NCBI RefSeq assembly: GCF_017942085.1
Contig: NZ_JAGKSP010000005.1
Span: 310,001 to 374,000 of the forward strand
Direction: 5' to 3'
DNA from: Paenibacillus lignilyticus
Lineage (GTDB): Bacteria; Bacillota; Bacilli; Paenibacillales; Paenibacillaceae
Length of the DNA stretch: 64,000 nt
The notes beneath the pieces are model-generated. The model was given only the letters and a program-made list of their open reading frames with translations, did no database searches and had not been told where the DNA came from. The translations under genes and the position numbers were made by a program. Positions 24,925 through 33,675 of the stretch are shown one piece after another; the stretch's first letter is position 1; the number at the start of each line of letters is the position of its first letter.

Positions 24925-25359
24925 ATGGCTACAATTTTGCTAGATTCGAAAACATCACAAAATGCGAGTTACGCCAACTCCATTGCTATTCCGATCACGG
25001 TAATCAACACGCCTAACCTGATTGCTCAGCAAACACTCAATTTATCCGCAGGTGTTGCTGGACAAACACGGGTTGAATTTACAGGCGTAGCTGCAGTTCA
25101 ATTGCCGCTTCTTCCGCTTCTGACAACGATTAATATCTTCGTTACAAGAGGGTTGACATCAGCAGATATCAACGTGTTTTCCGCTTCGCAAAACCTTGAT
25201 CTGAGCATCGTCGGACCGCAGCTGCTTGCGTTCTCCGGCTCTGATTTCAACGCGCCTAATATTGCGAATCAAGCGTATTCCGTATTCATACAATCTTCTG
25301 CACTTGGTACGATTCGTGTAGGACCAGAGAGCTTCAACTTCACCGCATACTCTAACTAA
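24925..25359 (+). CDS. Unknown 144-residue beta-rich protein
   Basis: A near-ideal AAAGGAGGTGAT site precedes ATG 24925, implying high expression. The protein has no signal peptide, no Cys and no Trp. It is rich in Asn, Ser, Ala, Ile and Val in alternating patterns (LIAQQTLNLSAGVAGQTRVEF, LLTTINIFVTRGL), consistent with a compact beta-sandwich or jelly-roll. It ends FNFTAYSN. Such composition is seen in spore-surface and exosporium proteins, but I do not recognise a family; that role is only a suggestion. Confidence 0.65.
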   Translation: MATILLDSKTSQNASYANSIAIPITVINTPNLIAQQTLNLSAGVAGQTRVEFTGVAAVQLPLLPLLTTINIFVTRGLTSADINVFSASQNLDLSIVGPQLLAFSGSDFNAPNIANQAYSVFIQSSALGTIRVGPESFNFTAYSN

Positions 25360-25404
25360 ACTTGTTTTTTAAATTAGAGGGGTGCAAGCGCGACATCATC
25401 ATGC

Positions 25405-25410
25405 TATAAT
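25405..25410 (+). promoter_or_regulatory. Extended -10 promoter for the ABC-F leader
   Basis: TGCTATAAT (25402-25410) combines a consensus TATAAT with an upstream TG, about 320 bases before the ABC-F start codon. A weak -35 (GTGCAA) is at about 25383. Transcription from here would produce a leader of about 310 bases. Within it a good AGGAGGT site (25430) lies 15 bases before a three-codon frame ATG-TGG-ACC-TAA (25452). Confidence 0.55.
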
Positions 25411-25635
25411 TGGGTATCTTGAACGTTGTAGGAGGTATCCAATTAGACATCATGTGGACCTAATTTTCTGTCGATCATGATTTTCGAAAATGACGATAAG
25501 AAATGAGCTCAGCCTGTGCGCGGAGCGGAATAGGTTACGTGTGTCTATAGGAGAAGACTCCTGCTGCCTTAATGGATGCCAATCATTGGCGTTTATTTTA
25601 GGTATGTTCACGCTATCTCTATATCCGTATATCCT

Positions 25636-25664
25636 AAGCCGCAGGCGTGCCTTGCGGTTTTTTT
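25636..25664 (+). terminator. Attenuator terminator in the ABC-F leader
   Basis: AAGCCGCAGG (25636-25645) pairs with CTTGCGGTTT (25651-25660), including two G-U pairs, and the T-run is seven long (25658-25664). It lies 61 bases before the ABC-F start codon, so transcription must pass it. Leader terminators of this sort control antibiotic-resistance ABC-F genes such as vmlR in Bacillus subtilis, where ribosome stalling in the leader disrupts the terminator. The 366 bases between 25360 and 25725 hold only this leader. Confidence 0.65.
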
Positions 25665-25725
25665 GTTGTCTTCGACAATCATCGCCCATGTCAGTTGTTC
25701 AACTAAACTAAAAGTGGTGATTGGT

Positions 25726-27489
25726 ATGACATTATTAACATTGCGCGGAATTAAGAAAAGCTTCGGCGACACGAATGTGCTCGTGAAGGTAGACGCCGAT
25801 CTGGCAGGCCGAGAACGGGTCGGCTTGGTCGGCATGAATGGTGCAGGCAAAACAACGTTGGCCAATATGATCTTCGGCAGCATCCAGCCTGACGAAGGCA
25901 AGCTAACGTTCCACAAGGATCAGCTGCGAATCGGGTATCTGCTGCAATCGACTTCGTATACGGTTAGTACCTTCAGCCAAATGATGGACCCCGCAGCGGA
26001 ATCGCGTGAAACCGAGCAGTTCCTGCAAACGGCAAGCCACCTTGGCTTGCAGAAGGTGAAGGAATGGGACGGCGAACGTCTTGCCGGACTAAGCGGAGGC
26101 GAGAAAACAAAGCTTGCCATTGCACATATCTGGGCCTCGAAGCCGGACATTCTGCTGCTCGATGAACCGACGAATCATTTGGATTTTGACGGCGTCGATT
26201 GGCTGGTGCAAGAACTGAGACGTTACAGCGGGACGACGATCGTCATCTCGCATGACCGTTATTTCCTGGATCAAACCGTTGACCGGATAATCGAGCTGCA
26301 AGATGGCGTTTCGACGTCCTTCCCCGGTAATTATTCGTTCTATCGGGAGGAGAAGGCACGCCGCTTCCAAAGCCAGTTGCATCAGTTTGAAGAGCAGCAA
26401 AAGTACGAGCAGAAGATTGAAGCGGAAATCAATCGGCTAAAGAATTGGTCCGATAAAGCGCATCGCGAAGCAGGCAAGGTCGGGAAAATGGCTGAAATGC
26501 GCACCGGCGTGAAAGAGTTTTATCGCAGTAAGGCCAAAGCTATGGATAAGCAGATCAAGTCGCGATTGCACCGTTTGGAGAAGATTGATCTGGAAGGCGT
26601 TAAGAAGCCGGCAGAGGAAGCCAAGGTGTCCTTCGGCTGGGACCAACCGGAGAAACGCGGACGCCGGATCGTGGAGGCGCAGCGGATCACCAAATCGTAT
26701 GGCGGCAGATCGCTGTTTGCAGACAGCTCCTTCTATCTGCAGCGGGGAGAGAAAGTCGGCTTGCTTGGACCAAACGGCAGCGGTAAGACGACGCTCATTC
26801 AAATGCTGCTCGGTCAGAAAACAGTCGATTCCGGACAGCTGTGGATTAGTCCGACAGCCAAGGTCGCCTATTTAACGCAGGATGTAACGGATCTGGATCA
26901 GCGTCGCACCGTCCTGGAACTGCTTCAAGACAGTCATGAAATTCGCAGCGATGTCGGGAAAGCGCGGACGATGCTGGCCAATATGGGCTTTGATGCATCC
27001 ATGCTGCAGAAGCCGATCGCTCAGTTAAGTCTCGGGGAGCGAACGCGTATCAAGCTATCCCAGCTCATGATGCGCGAGCAGGATCTGCTGATTTTGGATG
27101 AACCGACCAATCATCTGGACTTGACCAGCCGAGAGCAGCTGGAAGCAGCGCTATCGGACTATCGGGGCACGCTGATTGTAGTTTCCCATGACAGGTATCT
27201 GATGGATAAGATTTGCACGAAGCTGCTCGTCTTCCAAGATGGCGGAATTAAGCGGATCGAATCCGGCTATGAGGCGTTTCGAGAGAAGCCGCAAAGCATG
27301 AAGGCTGCGGAAAGCGATGACCAAGTTGCCAAGCAGCAGCTGGAGGAAGAGAAGATGGTAATCGCGAATCGGATCGCCTTTCTTCTTGGCGAATTCAGTT
27401 TGCTCAAGCCAACCGACAGCCGTTATACGGAACTGGATGCGGAGTATAAGCAGCTCCTGGCGCAGAGGAAACAATTGAATACACGCTAA
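25726..27489 (+). CDS. ABC-F ATPase, probable antibiotic ribosome-protection type
   Basis: ABC-F proteins bind the ribosomal E site; resistance types dislodge antibiotics from the 50S subunit. The product has 587 residues from ATG 25726 (AAGTGGTG upstream). First ATPase: GMNGAGKTT (36-44), LSGGEKTKLAIAH and LLLDEPTNHLD. An interdomain linker rich in Lys/Glu follows, then the second ATPase: GPNGSGKTT, LSLGERTRIKLSQ and LILDEPTNHLD. A C-terminal coiled extension is present. There are no membrane spans. The leader with promoter and attenuator supports drug induction over a housekeeping role. The class of antibiotic cannot be read. Confidence 0.88.
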   Translation: MTLLTLRGIKKSFGDTNVLVKVDADLAGRERVGLVGMNGAGKTTLANMIFGSIQPDEGKLTFHKDQLRIGYLLQSTSYTVSTFSQMMDPAAESRETEQFLQTASHLGLQKVKEWDGERLAGLSGGEKTKLAIAHIWASKPDILLLDEPTNHLDFDGVDWLVQELRRYSGTTIVISHDRYFLDQTVDRIIELQDGVSTSFPGNYSFYREEKARRFQSQLHQFEEQQKYEQKIEAEINRLKNWSDKAHREAGKVGKMAEMRTGVKEFYRSKAKAMDKQIKSRLHRLEKIDLEGVKKPAEEAKVSFGWDQPEKRGRRIVEAQRITKSYGGRSLFADSSFYLQRGEKVGLLGPNGSGKTTLIQMLLGQKTVDSGQLWISPTAKVAYLTQDVTDLDQRRTVLELLQDSHEIRSDVGKARTMLANMGFDASMLQKPIAQLSLGERTRIKLSQLMMREQDLLILDEPTNHLDLTSREQLEAALSDYRGTLIVVSHDRYLMDKICTKLLVFQDGGIKRIESGYEAFREKPQSMKAAESDDQVAKQQLEEEKMVIANRIAFLLGEFSLLKPTDSRYTELDAEYKQLLAQRKQLNTR

Positions 27490-27496
27490 TAGGTAC

Positions 27497-27539
27497 AAGA
27501 GTTATGTTGGCATGCTATGACTGCCGCATAACTCTTTTT
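27497..27539 (+). terminator. Terminator after the ABC-F gene
   Basis: AAGAGTTATG (27497-27506) pairs with CATAACTCTT (27527-27536), followed by T residues. Between here and 27721 I see only a TATAAT-like element near 27613. Confidence 0.8.
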
Positions 27540-27721
27540 AATGGTCAAGTAGCCATCGGTCATGTGCTTCAATTGCTTGAAAATGAGAAACGACTGCGCA
27601 GGTTTCGAATATAATATCTTAACGTTTGCAGCAGTGAATGACAACGTATTCACCGCCGCATACTAAGTGCTGACGGTCGTACTAGCTTAATCGGCCAACA
27701 CAACAGGGCGGTGACAACAGC

Positions 27722-28441
27722 ATGCAAGCAGATGTTACCTTGGATTGGGATGTCTACTTATTGGCGGGCATAGGCTCGAGTCGTACGATTTTTGCGGAAT
27801 GTGTGAAGGAGCTGCAGCAGCGATATGCCGAAGCCGGCAAAGCTTCTAGCATCAGGGAATTATTCCCATATGGCGATCACACGCATAATTTCTTTCAGCA
27901 GTTGATGAAAGTACGCAAGGATCTATACCGGTTTCGACGTGCCGTACAGTTTGGTGCTCGCGCCGTCGCGGGACAGGTGCGCACGCAATCCGCAGGCAAG
28001 CCCGTGCTGTTCATAGGGCATAGCGGAGGAGGCGTTGCGGCTTACCAAGCGGCAGTTATGCTGCATAAAGAAGGCGTGATTCCTGATTGGAGAGTTGTGC
28101 AGGTAGGTTCACCCAAGATGCCGATTGCAACGGACTACATCAGTAAAGTACATTATGTCGTGGCGGTAAACGAGAAGGGTGCGTGTGCCGATTTAATAAC
28201 GCGGCTGGGCAGTTGGGGCGGCATTAGCCGAAACCGGTATGGCATATGGTACTGGAATCGTGTAAAATATGCTCCGAAACATATTATTCCGCTTCCGTTA
28301 ATCGGGGGGCATCAACACTATTTCCGCAAAGAAGCGCCTTACATTCATCCCGTTCGAGGCTCTAACCTTGTGGTCATGATCGACGTGATTTGGGAGCGGG
28401 TAGCCAGGGAACTGGCGCTTGCGGCTTCGAGTTTGATGTAA
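27722..28441 (+). CDS. Alpha/beta-hydrolase, lipase-like
   Basis: Product of 239 residues. The nucleophile elbow is FIGHSGGGVAAYQAA (Ser101 in G-H-S-G-G), preceded by strand GKPVLF. The C-terminal part has QVGSPK and a late GGHQHYF His candidate for the triad. No signal peptide. GGGCGGTGAC upstream supports ATG 27722. It is a probable esterase or lipase of unknown substrate, with no informative neighbours. Confidence 0.72.
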   Translation: MQADVTLDWDVYLLAGIGSSRTIFAECVKELQQRYAEAGKASSIRELFPYGDHTHNFFQQLMKVRKDLYRFRRAVQFGARAVAGQVRTQSAGKPVLFIGHSGGGVAAYQAAVMLHKEGVIPDWRVVQVGSPKMPIATDYISKVHYVVAVNEKGACADLITRLGSWGGISRNRYGIWYWNRVKYAPKHIIPLPLIGGHQHYFRKEAPYIHPVRGSNLVVMIDVIWERVARELALAASSLM

Positions 28442-28474
28442 GCGCAGACTTGCGGGGCATGAAGGGAATGTGCC

Positions 28475-28930
28475 ATGATACGTACTATTCTAACGTACCA
28501 AGCGACGATGCAAGACCTTCCGGAATTAGCTGTCTTATTTGATCAATACCGGCAATTTTACGGCCAGTCTGCAGATCTTGAAGGTGCCCTGCAATTTCTG
28601 AAGGAGCGCTTTATTCATCGGCAATCGGTCATAATAGTCGTCGCGAAGAGCAATGGTCAATTGATCGGATTCACGCAGCTGTACCCGACTTTCTCCTCCA
28701 TCTCCATGCAGCGGTCGTGGATACTCAATGATTTATACGTCTCGGAGGCGTTTCGAAGCGTCGGCGCCGGCCAGCTGCTGCTCGATGCGGCGAAACAGTA
28801 CGGTGAGCAGACGGAGGCGAAAGGGATCGAATTGTCCACGGCTATTGATAATAAGGCGGCGCAGCGACTTTATGAACGCAATGGCTATGAGAAGGACGAA
28901 GCGTATTTCCATTATTATCGTAAGTTATAA
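28475..28930 (+). CDS. GNAT-family N-acetyltransferase
   Basis: Product of 151 residues of the GCN5-related fold. LIGFTQLYPTFSS, ILNDLYVSEAFRSVGAGQLLL (acetyl-CoA pyrophosphate-binding Q/R-x-x-G-x-G/A segment as RSVGAG) and AIDNKAAQRLYERNGYEKD near the C-terminus. Acceptor substrate unknown. A bidirectional terminator follows immediately. Confidence 0.88.
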   Translation: MIRTILTYQATMQDLPELAVLFDQYRQFYGQSADLEGALQFLKERFIHRQSVIIVVAKSNGQLIGFTQLYPTFSSISMQRSWILNDLYVSEAFRSVGAGQLLLDAAKQYGEQTEAKGIELSTAIDNKAAQRLYERNGYEKDEAYFHYYRKL

Positions 28931-28931
28931 G

Positions 28932-28985
28932 AAAAAGCTTGGTGAGCAGCGCATCCGACATGCATTGCGCGCACCAAGCTTTTTT
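28932..28985. terminator. Bidirectional terminator between converging genes
   Basis: AAAAAGCTTGGTG (28932-28944) pairs with CACCAAGCTTTTT (28972-28984), so both strands have a U-run. It separates the acetyltransferase and exonuclease genes. Confidence 0.9.
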
Positions 28986-28995
28986 AATGTTCCCG

Positions 28996-29841
28996 TTACA
29001 CTTCCGTTGTCGTTTCGCCGCTGCTGTTGCTGCCGGATTCGCCGGACTCGCTTACTTCCGATTTGGTTGGGCTGCTGCGGATTTTGCGCGGTCCTTTGGC
29101 CATTTCTGCGTCGAAGTAAGCTTCGAGCTCGGCAACTTTACGCGGATCCTCGAGTGTGACCTTGCCGCTGAGCACATGCTCTACGATCATCGCCCAAGTC
29201 GGCGTCACTTTCTGGGATGCGATAATGCGGATCGCGTTCTTGACGATTTTACGTTCCTTCGCGTTGGAATAGACGTCCTTGAACTGCTGAATCCGCTCGA
29301 AATCCATATGCTCAAAAACAGCGCGGAAGATGTCCGCCGTCATCCGTGCATCCTCCAACGCGCGATGAGCATTGTTCTCTTCACCGCCAAGTCCAAGCTC
29401 GTTCAGGGCCGTTTCGACACTCACATCGTTCGTGACATCCTTGTAACGGATATATCCTTTCAACAAATCGAAGTAATTAACCGCAAGCCAATATGCATCG
29501 TCCAGGTTATGCATGCGCGTATCGAACACGATCCGCTTCATATCTTCGCCGCCCCAAGTGACGAACAGGAAGTTCTCATTCGCGCCAAGCCAATTCATAA
29601 AGTCGCTTATAACGGCCGGGAAGCCTTCTGCCTCATCGATGCCTTCTTGCGGAATGCCGGTTTTCTTCTTAATGAATTCGTTAAGCTTGGCAAAATAAAC
29701 AGGTTTGACCAAAGCGGAGAATTCAGAAATGGGCTGCAAGGCCGCATTTAATCTGACCGCTCCGATTTCAATCACTTCCATCGGCAAATCGCTTGCGAAT
29801 TTGCGTCCGTTAAACTCGATGTCTAGAATAATGTAGTCCAA
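28996..29841 (-). CDS. 3'-5' exonuclease, DEDDh family (KapD/ERI-1-like)
   Basis: Product of 281 residues starting at TTG 29841, with GGAGG nine bases upstream on the minus strand. The exonuclease motifs are DIEF (Asp7, Glu9) in motif I, VTWGGEDMKRIVFDTR in motif II, and HRALEDARMTADIF in motif III. These are the catalytic acids of DnaQ-like RNA/DNA 3' exonucleases. Residues 185-281 form a variable tail ending in Ser/Gly-rich sequence. The 270-residue plus-strand frame over it is a shadow. Confidence 0.87.
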   Translation of the reverse strand: MDYIILDIEFNGRKFASDLPMEVIEIGAVRLNAALQPISEFSALVKPVYFAKLNEFIKKKTGIPQEGIDEAEGFPAVISDFMNWLGANENFLFVTWGGEDMKRIVFDTRMHNLDDAYWLAVNYFDLLKGYIRYKDVTNDVSVETALNELGLGGEENNAHRALEDARMTADIFRAVFEHMDFERIQQFKDVYSNAKERKIVKNAIRIIASQKVTPTWAMIVEHVLSGKVTLEDPRKVAELEAYFDAEMAKGPRKIRSSPTKSEVSESGESGSNSSGETTTEV

Positions 29842-30011
29842 TTATGAAACCTCCGCTGCATTGTTGTCGTCCTTCATTGTAACAGAATAGGGCCATGCTG
29901 TCTTGCGAAGCGGGAAGTTACCGCTTTGATCGTGATTCTGGCATTTTGAGCCTGATTGATAGATAATGGAGTCCGAATAACCGATTGTTCGGTACATAGC
30001 AGGAGGTGCCT

Positions 30012-30926
30012 GTGGTAACTTTTCTACAGCTGAATACGATCTTTCTAAGCATGATCATGGAAGCGATTCCGTTTATCCTGCTCGGTGTCATCATTTCCGG
30101 ACTAATCCAGACATTCCTATCTGAACGGTTGATCGCACGGATCCTTCCGCGTAATCGTTACTTGGCTTCTTTGATCGGATGCGGAGTGGGTTTGTTCTTC
30201 CCGGCATGCGAATGCGGTATAGTCCCCATCACAAGGCGGCTGATTCGCAAGGGTGTACCGCTGCACGCGGGCATTGCGTTCATGCTGACGGGTCCGATCA
30301 TTAATCCGATTGTGCTGTTCGCGACCTACATCGCATTCGGGAACGATTGGAACATGGTGCTGATTCGCGGTGGAATGGCTATCGTTGTCGCCTATTTTAC
30401 GGCGATCGTCATTTCCTATCTGTATCCGAAGCTTCCGCTTAGGGGAATGGAAGGAGCGGGCGCTGAAATCGCAGCAGGTGCCGAATCGTTAGCCGGCGAG
30501 CGCGTTAGAATGCCAATGCGTTCACGATTATACGATGTGATGCTGCACGCCATTGACGAGTTCTTCTCCGTCGGAAAATATTTGGTGCTTGGTGCCTTCA
30601 TCGCGGCTTCGATGCAAACCTTCATTCCGACGTCCACGTTGCTGCACATCGGCAGCACGCCGATTGCGGCCTCCTTGGTGATGATTGGACTGGCATTCAT
30701 CATGTCGCTGTGTTCGGAAGCCGATGCCTTCATTGCTTCATCGTTTCGCAGTACGTTCTCCATCGGTTCGTTATCTGCGTTTCTCGTATTCGGGCCAATG
30801 ATTGACATTAAGAACACGCTTATGCTGCTTGCCGTTTTCCGCGGGAAATTCGTGCTTGTTCTCATTGCATTGGTTGCGGCATGCACGCTGGCTTCGTCAT
30901 TGCTCGTGGGGAGGTTGATGGGATGA
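30012..30926 (+). CDS. ycgR: Permease, YcgR/UPF0718 (DUF318) family
   Basis: Membrane protein of 304 residues with eight or so spans. GTG 30012 is chosen because AGGAGG (30001-30006) is five bases upstream. The Cys-containing signature FFPACECGIVPITRRL and the second-half LCSEADAFIASSF are typical of the family, which works with a YcgQ-type partner. It overlaps that partner gene by ATGA, as in Bacillus subtilis ycgR-ycgQ. The transported species is not established; metal-binding neighbours suggest metal or thiol compound handling (inference). Confidence 0.87.
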   Translation: MVTFLQLNTIFLSMIMEAIPFILLGVIISGLIQTFLSERLIARILPRNRYLASLIGCGVGLFFPACECGIVPITRRLIRKGVPLHAGIAFMLTGPIINPIVLFATYIAFGNDWNMVLIRGGMAIVVAYFTAIVISYLYPKLPLRGMEGAGAEIAAGAESLAGERVRMPMRSRLYDVMLHAIDEFFSVGKYLVLGAFIAASMQTFIPTSTLLHIGSTPIAASLVMIGLAFIMSLCSEADAFIASSFRSTFSIGSLSAFLVFGPMIDIKNTLMLLAVFRGKFVLVLIALVAACTLASSLLVGRLMG

Positions 30927-31915
30927 TTCGTTTATATGTGCTTGCCGGGTTCGCATGCTTGTTTATTATGATGCACCTCGGCGGCAATTTGAATAAATAC
31001 ATTAATCTGAAATATGCGTATTTAACCCAAAGCGCAATCGTCATGTTAATTATCCTGTTTCTATTCGAATTTGTGCGGCTGTATAGGAAGGAAAGGGCTG
31101 AGCACGAGCGGAAGTCGAAGGCCGAGCGCCGCGATCATGACCATGAGCATGACCATGAACTCGGCCACGCACACGGCGATGTCCATCCACATACGCATCA
31201 TGAGCACCATGACGAGTCGCATGAGCATCATCGCCACGGTGACCGCCATGATCTCCCGCATGCGCATCATGATCATTTCGGCCATTCGCATGAACAGCCG
31301 ATACGCTGGAAACGTATTGTGTCGTACAGCATCTTGATTTTCCCGCTGCTGACCGGATTCTTGTTGCCTGTTCAGACGCTGGATTCCAGTTTCGTGAAGG
31401 CCAAGGGCTTCTCGTTTCCGAATTTCGACGCATCCGCCGATAATCCCGGCTTCCATCAGTTTCTAAAGCCTGATTCCAGTGTGTTCTATGGCAAACAAGG
31501 ATATGCGAAGGTATCACGCGAAGAGCTTGAGGAATTCCTGCCTTTGAAGGAGGTAGGACTGACAGATGCCAACTACTTGAAGGGGCTGGAAGCCATTTAT
31601 AACTTCCCCGATGCGTTTATCGGCCGGAAGATCAGCTTTGACGGTTTCGTCTATGCGGGGGAGCAGACGGAAGCGAATCATTATTTTGTATTCCGCTTCG
31701 GATTCATTCATTGCGTAGCGGACTCAGGCGTTTTCGGGATGCTCGTCGATTTCCCTTCCGACACAGCTGCTTTTCACAACGATGAGTGGGTGAGAGTAAC
31801 CGGCACCTTAACATCGTCGTTCTATCAGCCATTCAAGCAAACCATTCCGATGCTGCGGGTGACGGAATGGAAGACGATTCCCAAACCGCAAGACCCCTAT
31901 GTATACCGCGCATAA
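30923..31915 (+). CDS. ycgQ: YcgQ-type protein (TIGR03943/DUF1980) with a very His-rich loop
   Basis: Product of 330 residues from ATG 30923. Two N-terminal hydrophobic spans (about 1-20 and 34-53) are followed by a charged loop at 71-124 containing 23 His (DHDHEHDHELGHAHGD and onward). A third span lies at 132-150, and an extracytoplasmic domain begins near FPNFDASADNPGF and includes FIGRKISFDGFVY and RFGFIHCVADSG. The His cluster looks like a metal-buffering segment facing one side of the membrane. It forms a unit with the upstream YcgR permease. Confidence 0.87.
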   Translation: MIRLYVLAGFACLFIMMHLGGNLNKYINLKYAYLTQSAIVMLIILFLFEFVRLYRKERAEHERKSKAERRDHDHEHDHELGHAHGDVHPHTHHEHHDESHEHHRHGDRHDLPHAHHDHFGHSHEQPIRWKRIVSYSILIFPLLTGFLLPVQTLDSSFVKAKGFSFPNFDASADNPGFHQFLKPDSSVFYGKQGYAKVSREELEEFLPLKEVGLTDANYLKGLEAIYNFPDAFIGRKISFDGFVYAGEQTEANHYFVFRFGFIHCVADSGVFGMLVDFPSDTAAFHNDEWVRVTGTLTSSFYQPFKQTIPMLRVTEWKTIPKPQDPYVYRA

Positions 31916-31926
31916 CGTAAACAACA

Positions 31927-31971
31927 ATAAAGGCTCTCCGCTCAGCAACCAAATGAGCAGAGAGCCTTTAT
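31927..31971. terminator. Bidirectional terminator between ycgQ and the DUF11 gene pair
   Basis: ATAAAGGCTCTC (31927-31938) pairs perfectly with GAGAGCCTTTAT (31960-31971). Confidence 0.88.
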
Positions 31972-32004
31972 CTCCATTTCGGGATCTGGTCACCTTTCGG
32001 CGAG

Positions 32005-33675
32005 TTACTCCTCATGGGTTTCGATCACAATCGTAACCTCGTTGGAATACACCGAGCTCGTGAACCATTCACCGTTTACTTCGTAACTAAATTGCGCAAG
32101 CACGCGGAACCGCAAGCGATTTTGAAGAGGATGCGCAGTCAACCGCAGACGATACTGAACGATGATCGTCTGGTTCGGTGCCAGTATGCCAATCGGCAGC
32201 CCTTCTCCGGGCGTGAAAGGAACCTCGACGCCATTGATCCGTATACTCGCAATTTCGATACTTGTTTCGTCAGGGATAAGTGCGAACAGCGTTACGGCGG
32301 CTGCATAATTCCCCGTATTGGTAATCGCTACGGAAACCGCGATATATTCGCCCGGTCCAACTACGGGCGGAGCTGCGCTTAGTTCTGCTCGTATAACCGG
32401 CACAACGACGGAAGTAACAACAGCATTGGTCGTAACCGCATCCGTAACGAGAACGCCGCTCGGAAGACGGAAAGAATATTCCGCGGTCGCCCTGTTGATT
32501 AGCTCCGTTTGATTCCCTGATCGGGTAACGGAGACCAGGAAGGAAAGGACGTATTGCACACCGGGCTGCACCAAACCCAGCTGAATTCCGGCATCCGGGT
32601 TCGCACCGGGCAGCGGACGGCCGTTCACTTCAGCGCTGCCTTGCACGAAGAGGGCTCCGGCAGGAATCGCATCGCGTACGGTAACTTCGGCGCCGGTTGT
32701 ACCGCTGTTAAAGATGGTGATCGAATATCGTAACGATTGACCAACGGTAGCTTGCGATAAACTTGCGGATTTATGGACCGACAGAGCTGGCCCCGATACG
32801 AGGGAAGAAACCGTATTGGACGTGACGGATTGGTCGAAAGTGCCGAATTGAAACCTCAACTCGGCACTGTTCGCTAACTGGGTGTGGACGGGAACATCCA
32901 ATACGATGACACTGAATGTCACTACGAAGGATACACCGGGCTGAATGAGTCCCAGTGTGATTCCGGTAATAGGTGAAGCCGATGGAGAGCGAACGCCATT
33001 AATGGTGACGCTCCCCTGAACAAACAGCGTTCCCTGCGGCAGTGCATCATACAGCACGCTCTGCCGCATCGGCTCCGTTCCTTCATTAGCAGCCGTAACG
33101 GTATAAACCAGCATATCGCCGGTGTACGTATAAGCCGTATTCACGCCTTTCTGCAGACTGACTTGCTGTACCGTAACGGGCAGCGTTACGACGTTCGAGC
33201 TTTCCGAGCCGGTAATCGTTCGACCATCGGTCGTTTCAAAATAATACGCTGCCGTCGCTTGATTATCGAGCTGCCCGGAAGGCGGTGAGGAAACAAGCAG
33301 CAGTTGAAAATAAATCGTTACCGTGCTGCCCGGACTGACTTCTCCGATCGGAATGCCGCCTTCCGGCGTTACGCCGGGTACAGGTGAACCATTGACGATG
33401 ACGCTGTTGGCCACGAACACGGTACCCTTCGGCAATATGTCATACACGGTCACATTTGCGGAGCGATTCCCGCTATTGGCGACCGTAATTTGATACGTAA
33501 CCGGCAGGGTCAAACCCGCTCGCGTCGAGGTCGTAGACAATGCAATGGAAATGACGGGCCCGTTCACAGTGGTATTGACGATATTCGAGTACGAGAAGCT
33601 TATTGCGCCGGCGGAAGAGAAGGACACGACGGACTGGTTGCGAATCGTCTGCGGCGGGTCCGGAACTGCCATCAT
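32005..33675 (-). CDS. DUF11-repeat protein, 3' part of a split giant protein
   Basis: Product of 556 residues with about four DUF11 (conserved repeat) domains, each near 135 residues. Its first residues (VPDPPQTIRNQSVVSFSS) are the second half of a repeat whose first half is the end of the preceding frame. ATG 33675 overlaps the stop of that frame (ATGA), with AGGTG eight bases upstream, so re-initiation is possible. Removing five bases (TGATG) would restore one continuous frame with the exact consensus spacing of the other repeats. No signal peptide, sorting motif or membrane span. It ends VTIVIETHEE. Confidence 0.8.
   Translation of the reverse strand: MMAVPDPPQTIRNQSVVSFSSAGAISFSYSNIVNTTVNGPVISIALSTTSTRAGLTLPVTYQITVANSGNRSANVTVYDILPKGTVFVANSVIVNGSPVPGVTPEGGIPIGEVSPGSTVTIYFQLLLVSSPPSGQLDNQATAAYYFETTDGRTITGSESSNVVTLPVTVQQVSLQKGVNTAYTYTGDMLVYTVTAANEGTEPMRQSVLYDALPQGTLFVQGSVTINGVRSPSASPITGITLGLIQPGVSFVVTFSVIVLDVPVHTQLANSAELRFQFGTFDQSVTSNTVSSLVSGPALSVHKSASLSQATVGQSLRYSITIFNSGTTGAEVTVRDAIPAGALFVQGSAEVNGRPLPGANPDAGIQLGLVQPGVQYVLSFLVSVTRSGNQTELINRATAEYSFRLPSGVLVTDAVTTNAVVTSVVVPVIRAELSAAPPVVGPGEYIAVSVAITNTGNYAAAVTLFALIPDETSIEIASIRINGVEVPFTPGEGLPIGILAPNQTIIVQYRLRLTAHPLQNRLRFRVLAQFSYEVNGEWFTSSVYSNEVTIVIETHEE

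Noticed and set aside
25490..25711. 73-codon frame in the ABC-F leader
   Set aside because: No ribosome site and it reads straight through the attenuator hairpin; the three-codon frame upstream is better placed.
28939..29751. 270-codon plus-strand frame opposite the exonuclease
   Set aside because: It begins inside the bidirectional terminator and lies antisense to a gene with intact DEDDh motifs.
29842..30011. Zur box before ycgR
   Set aside because: No TCGTAAT-n-ATTACGA-like dyad is present in the intergenic region.
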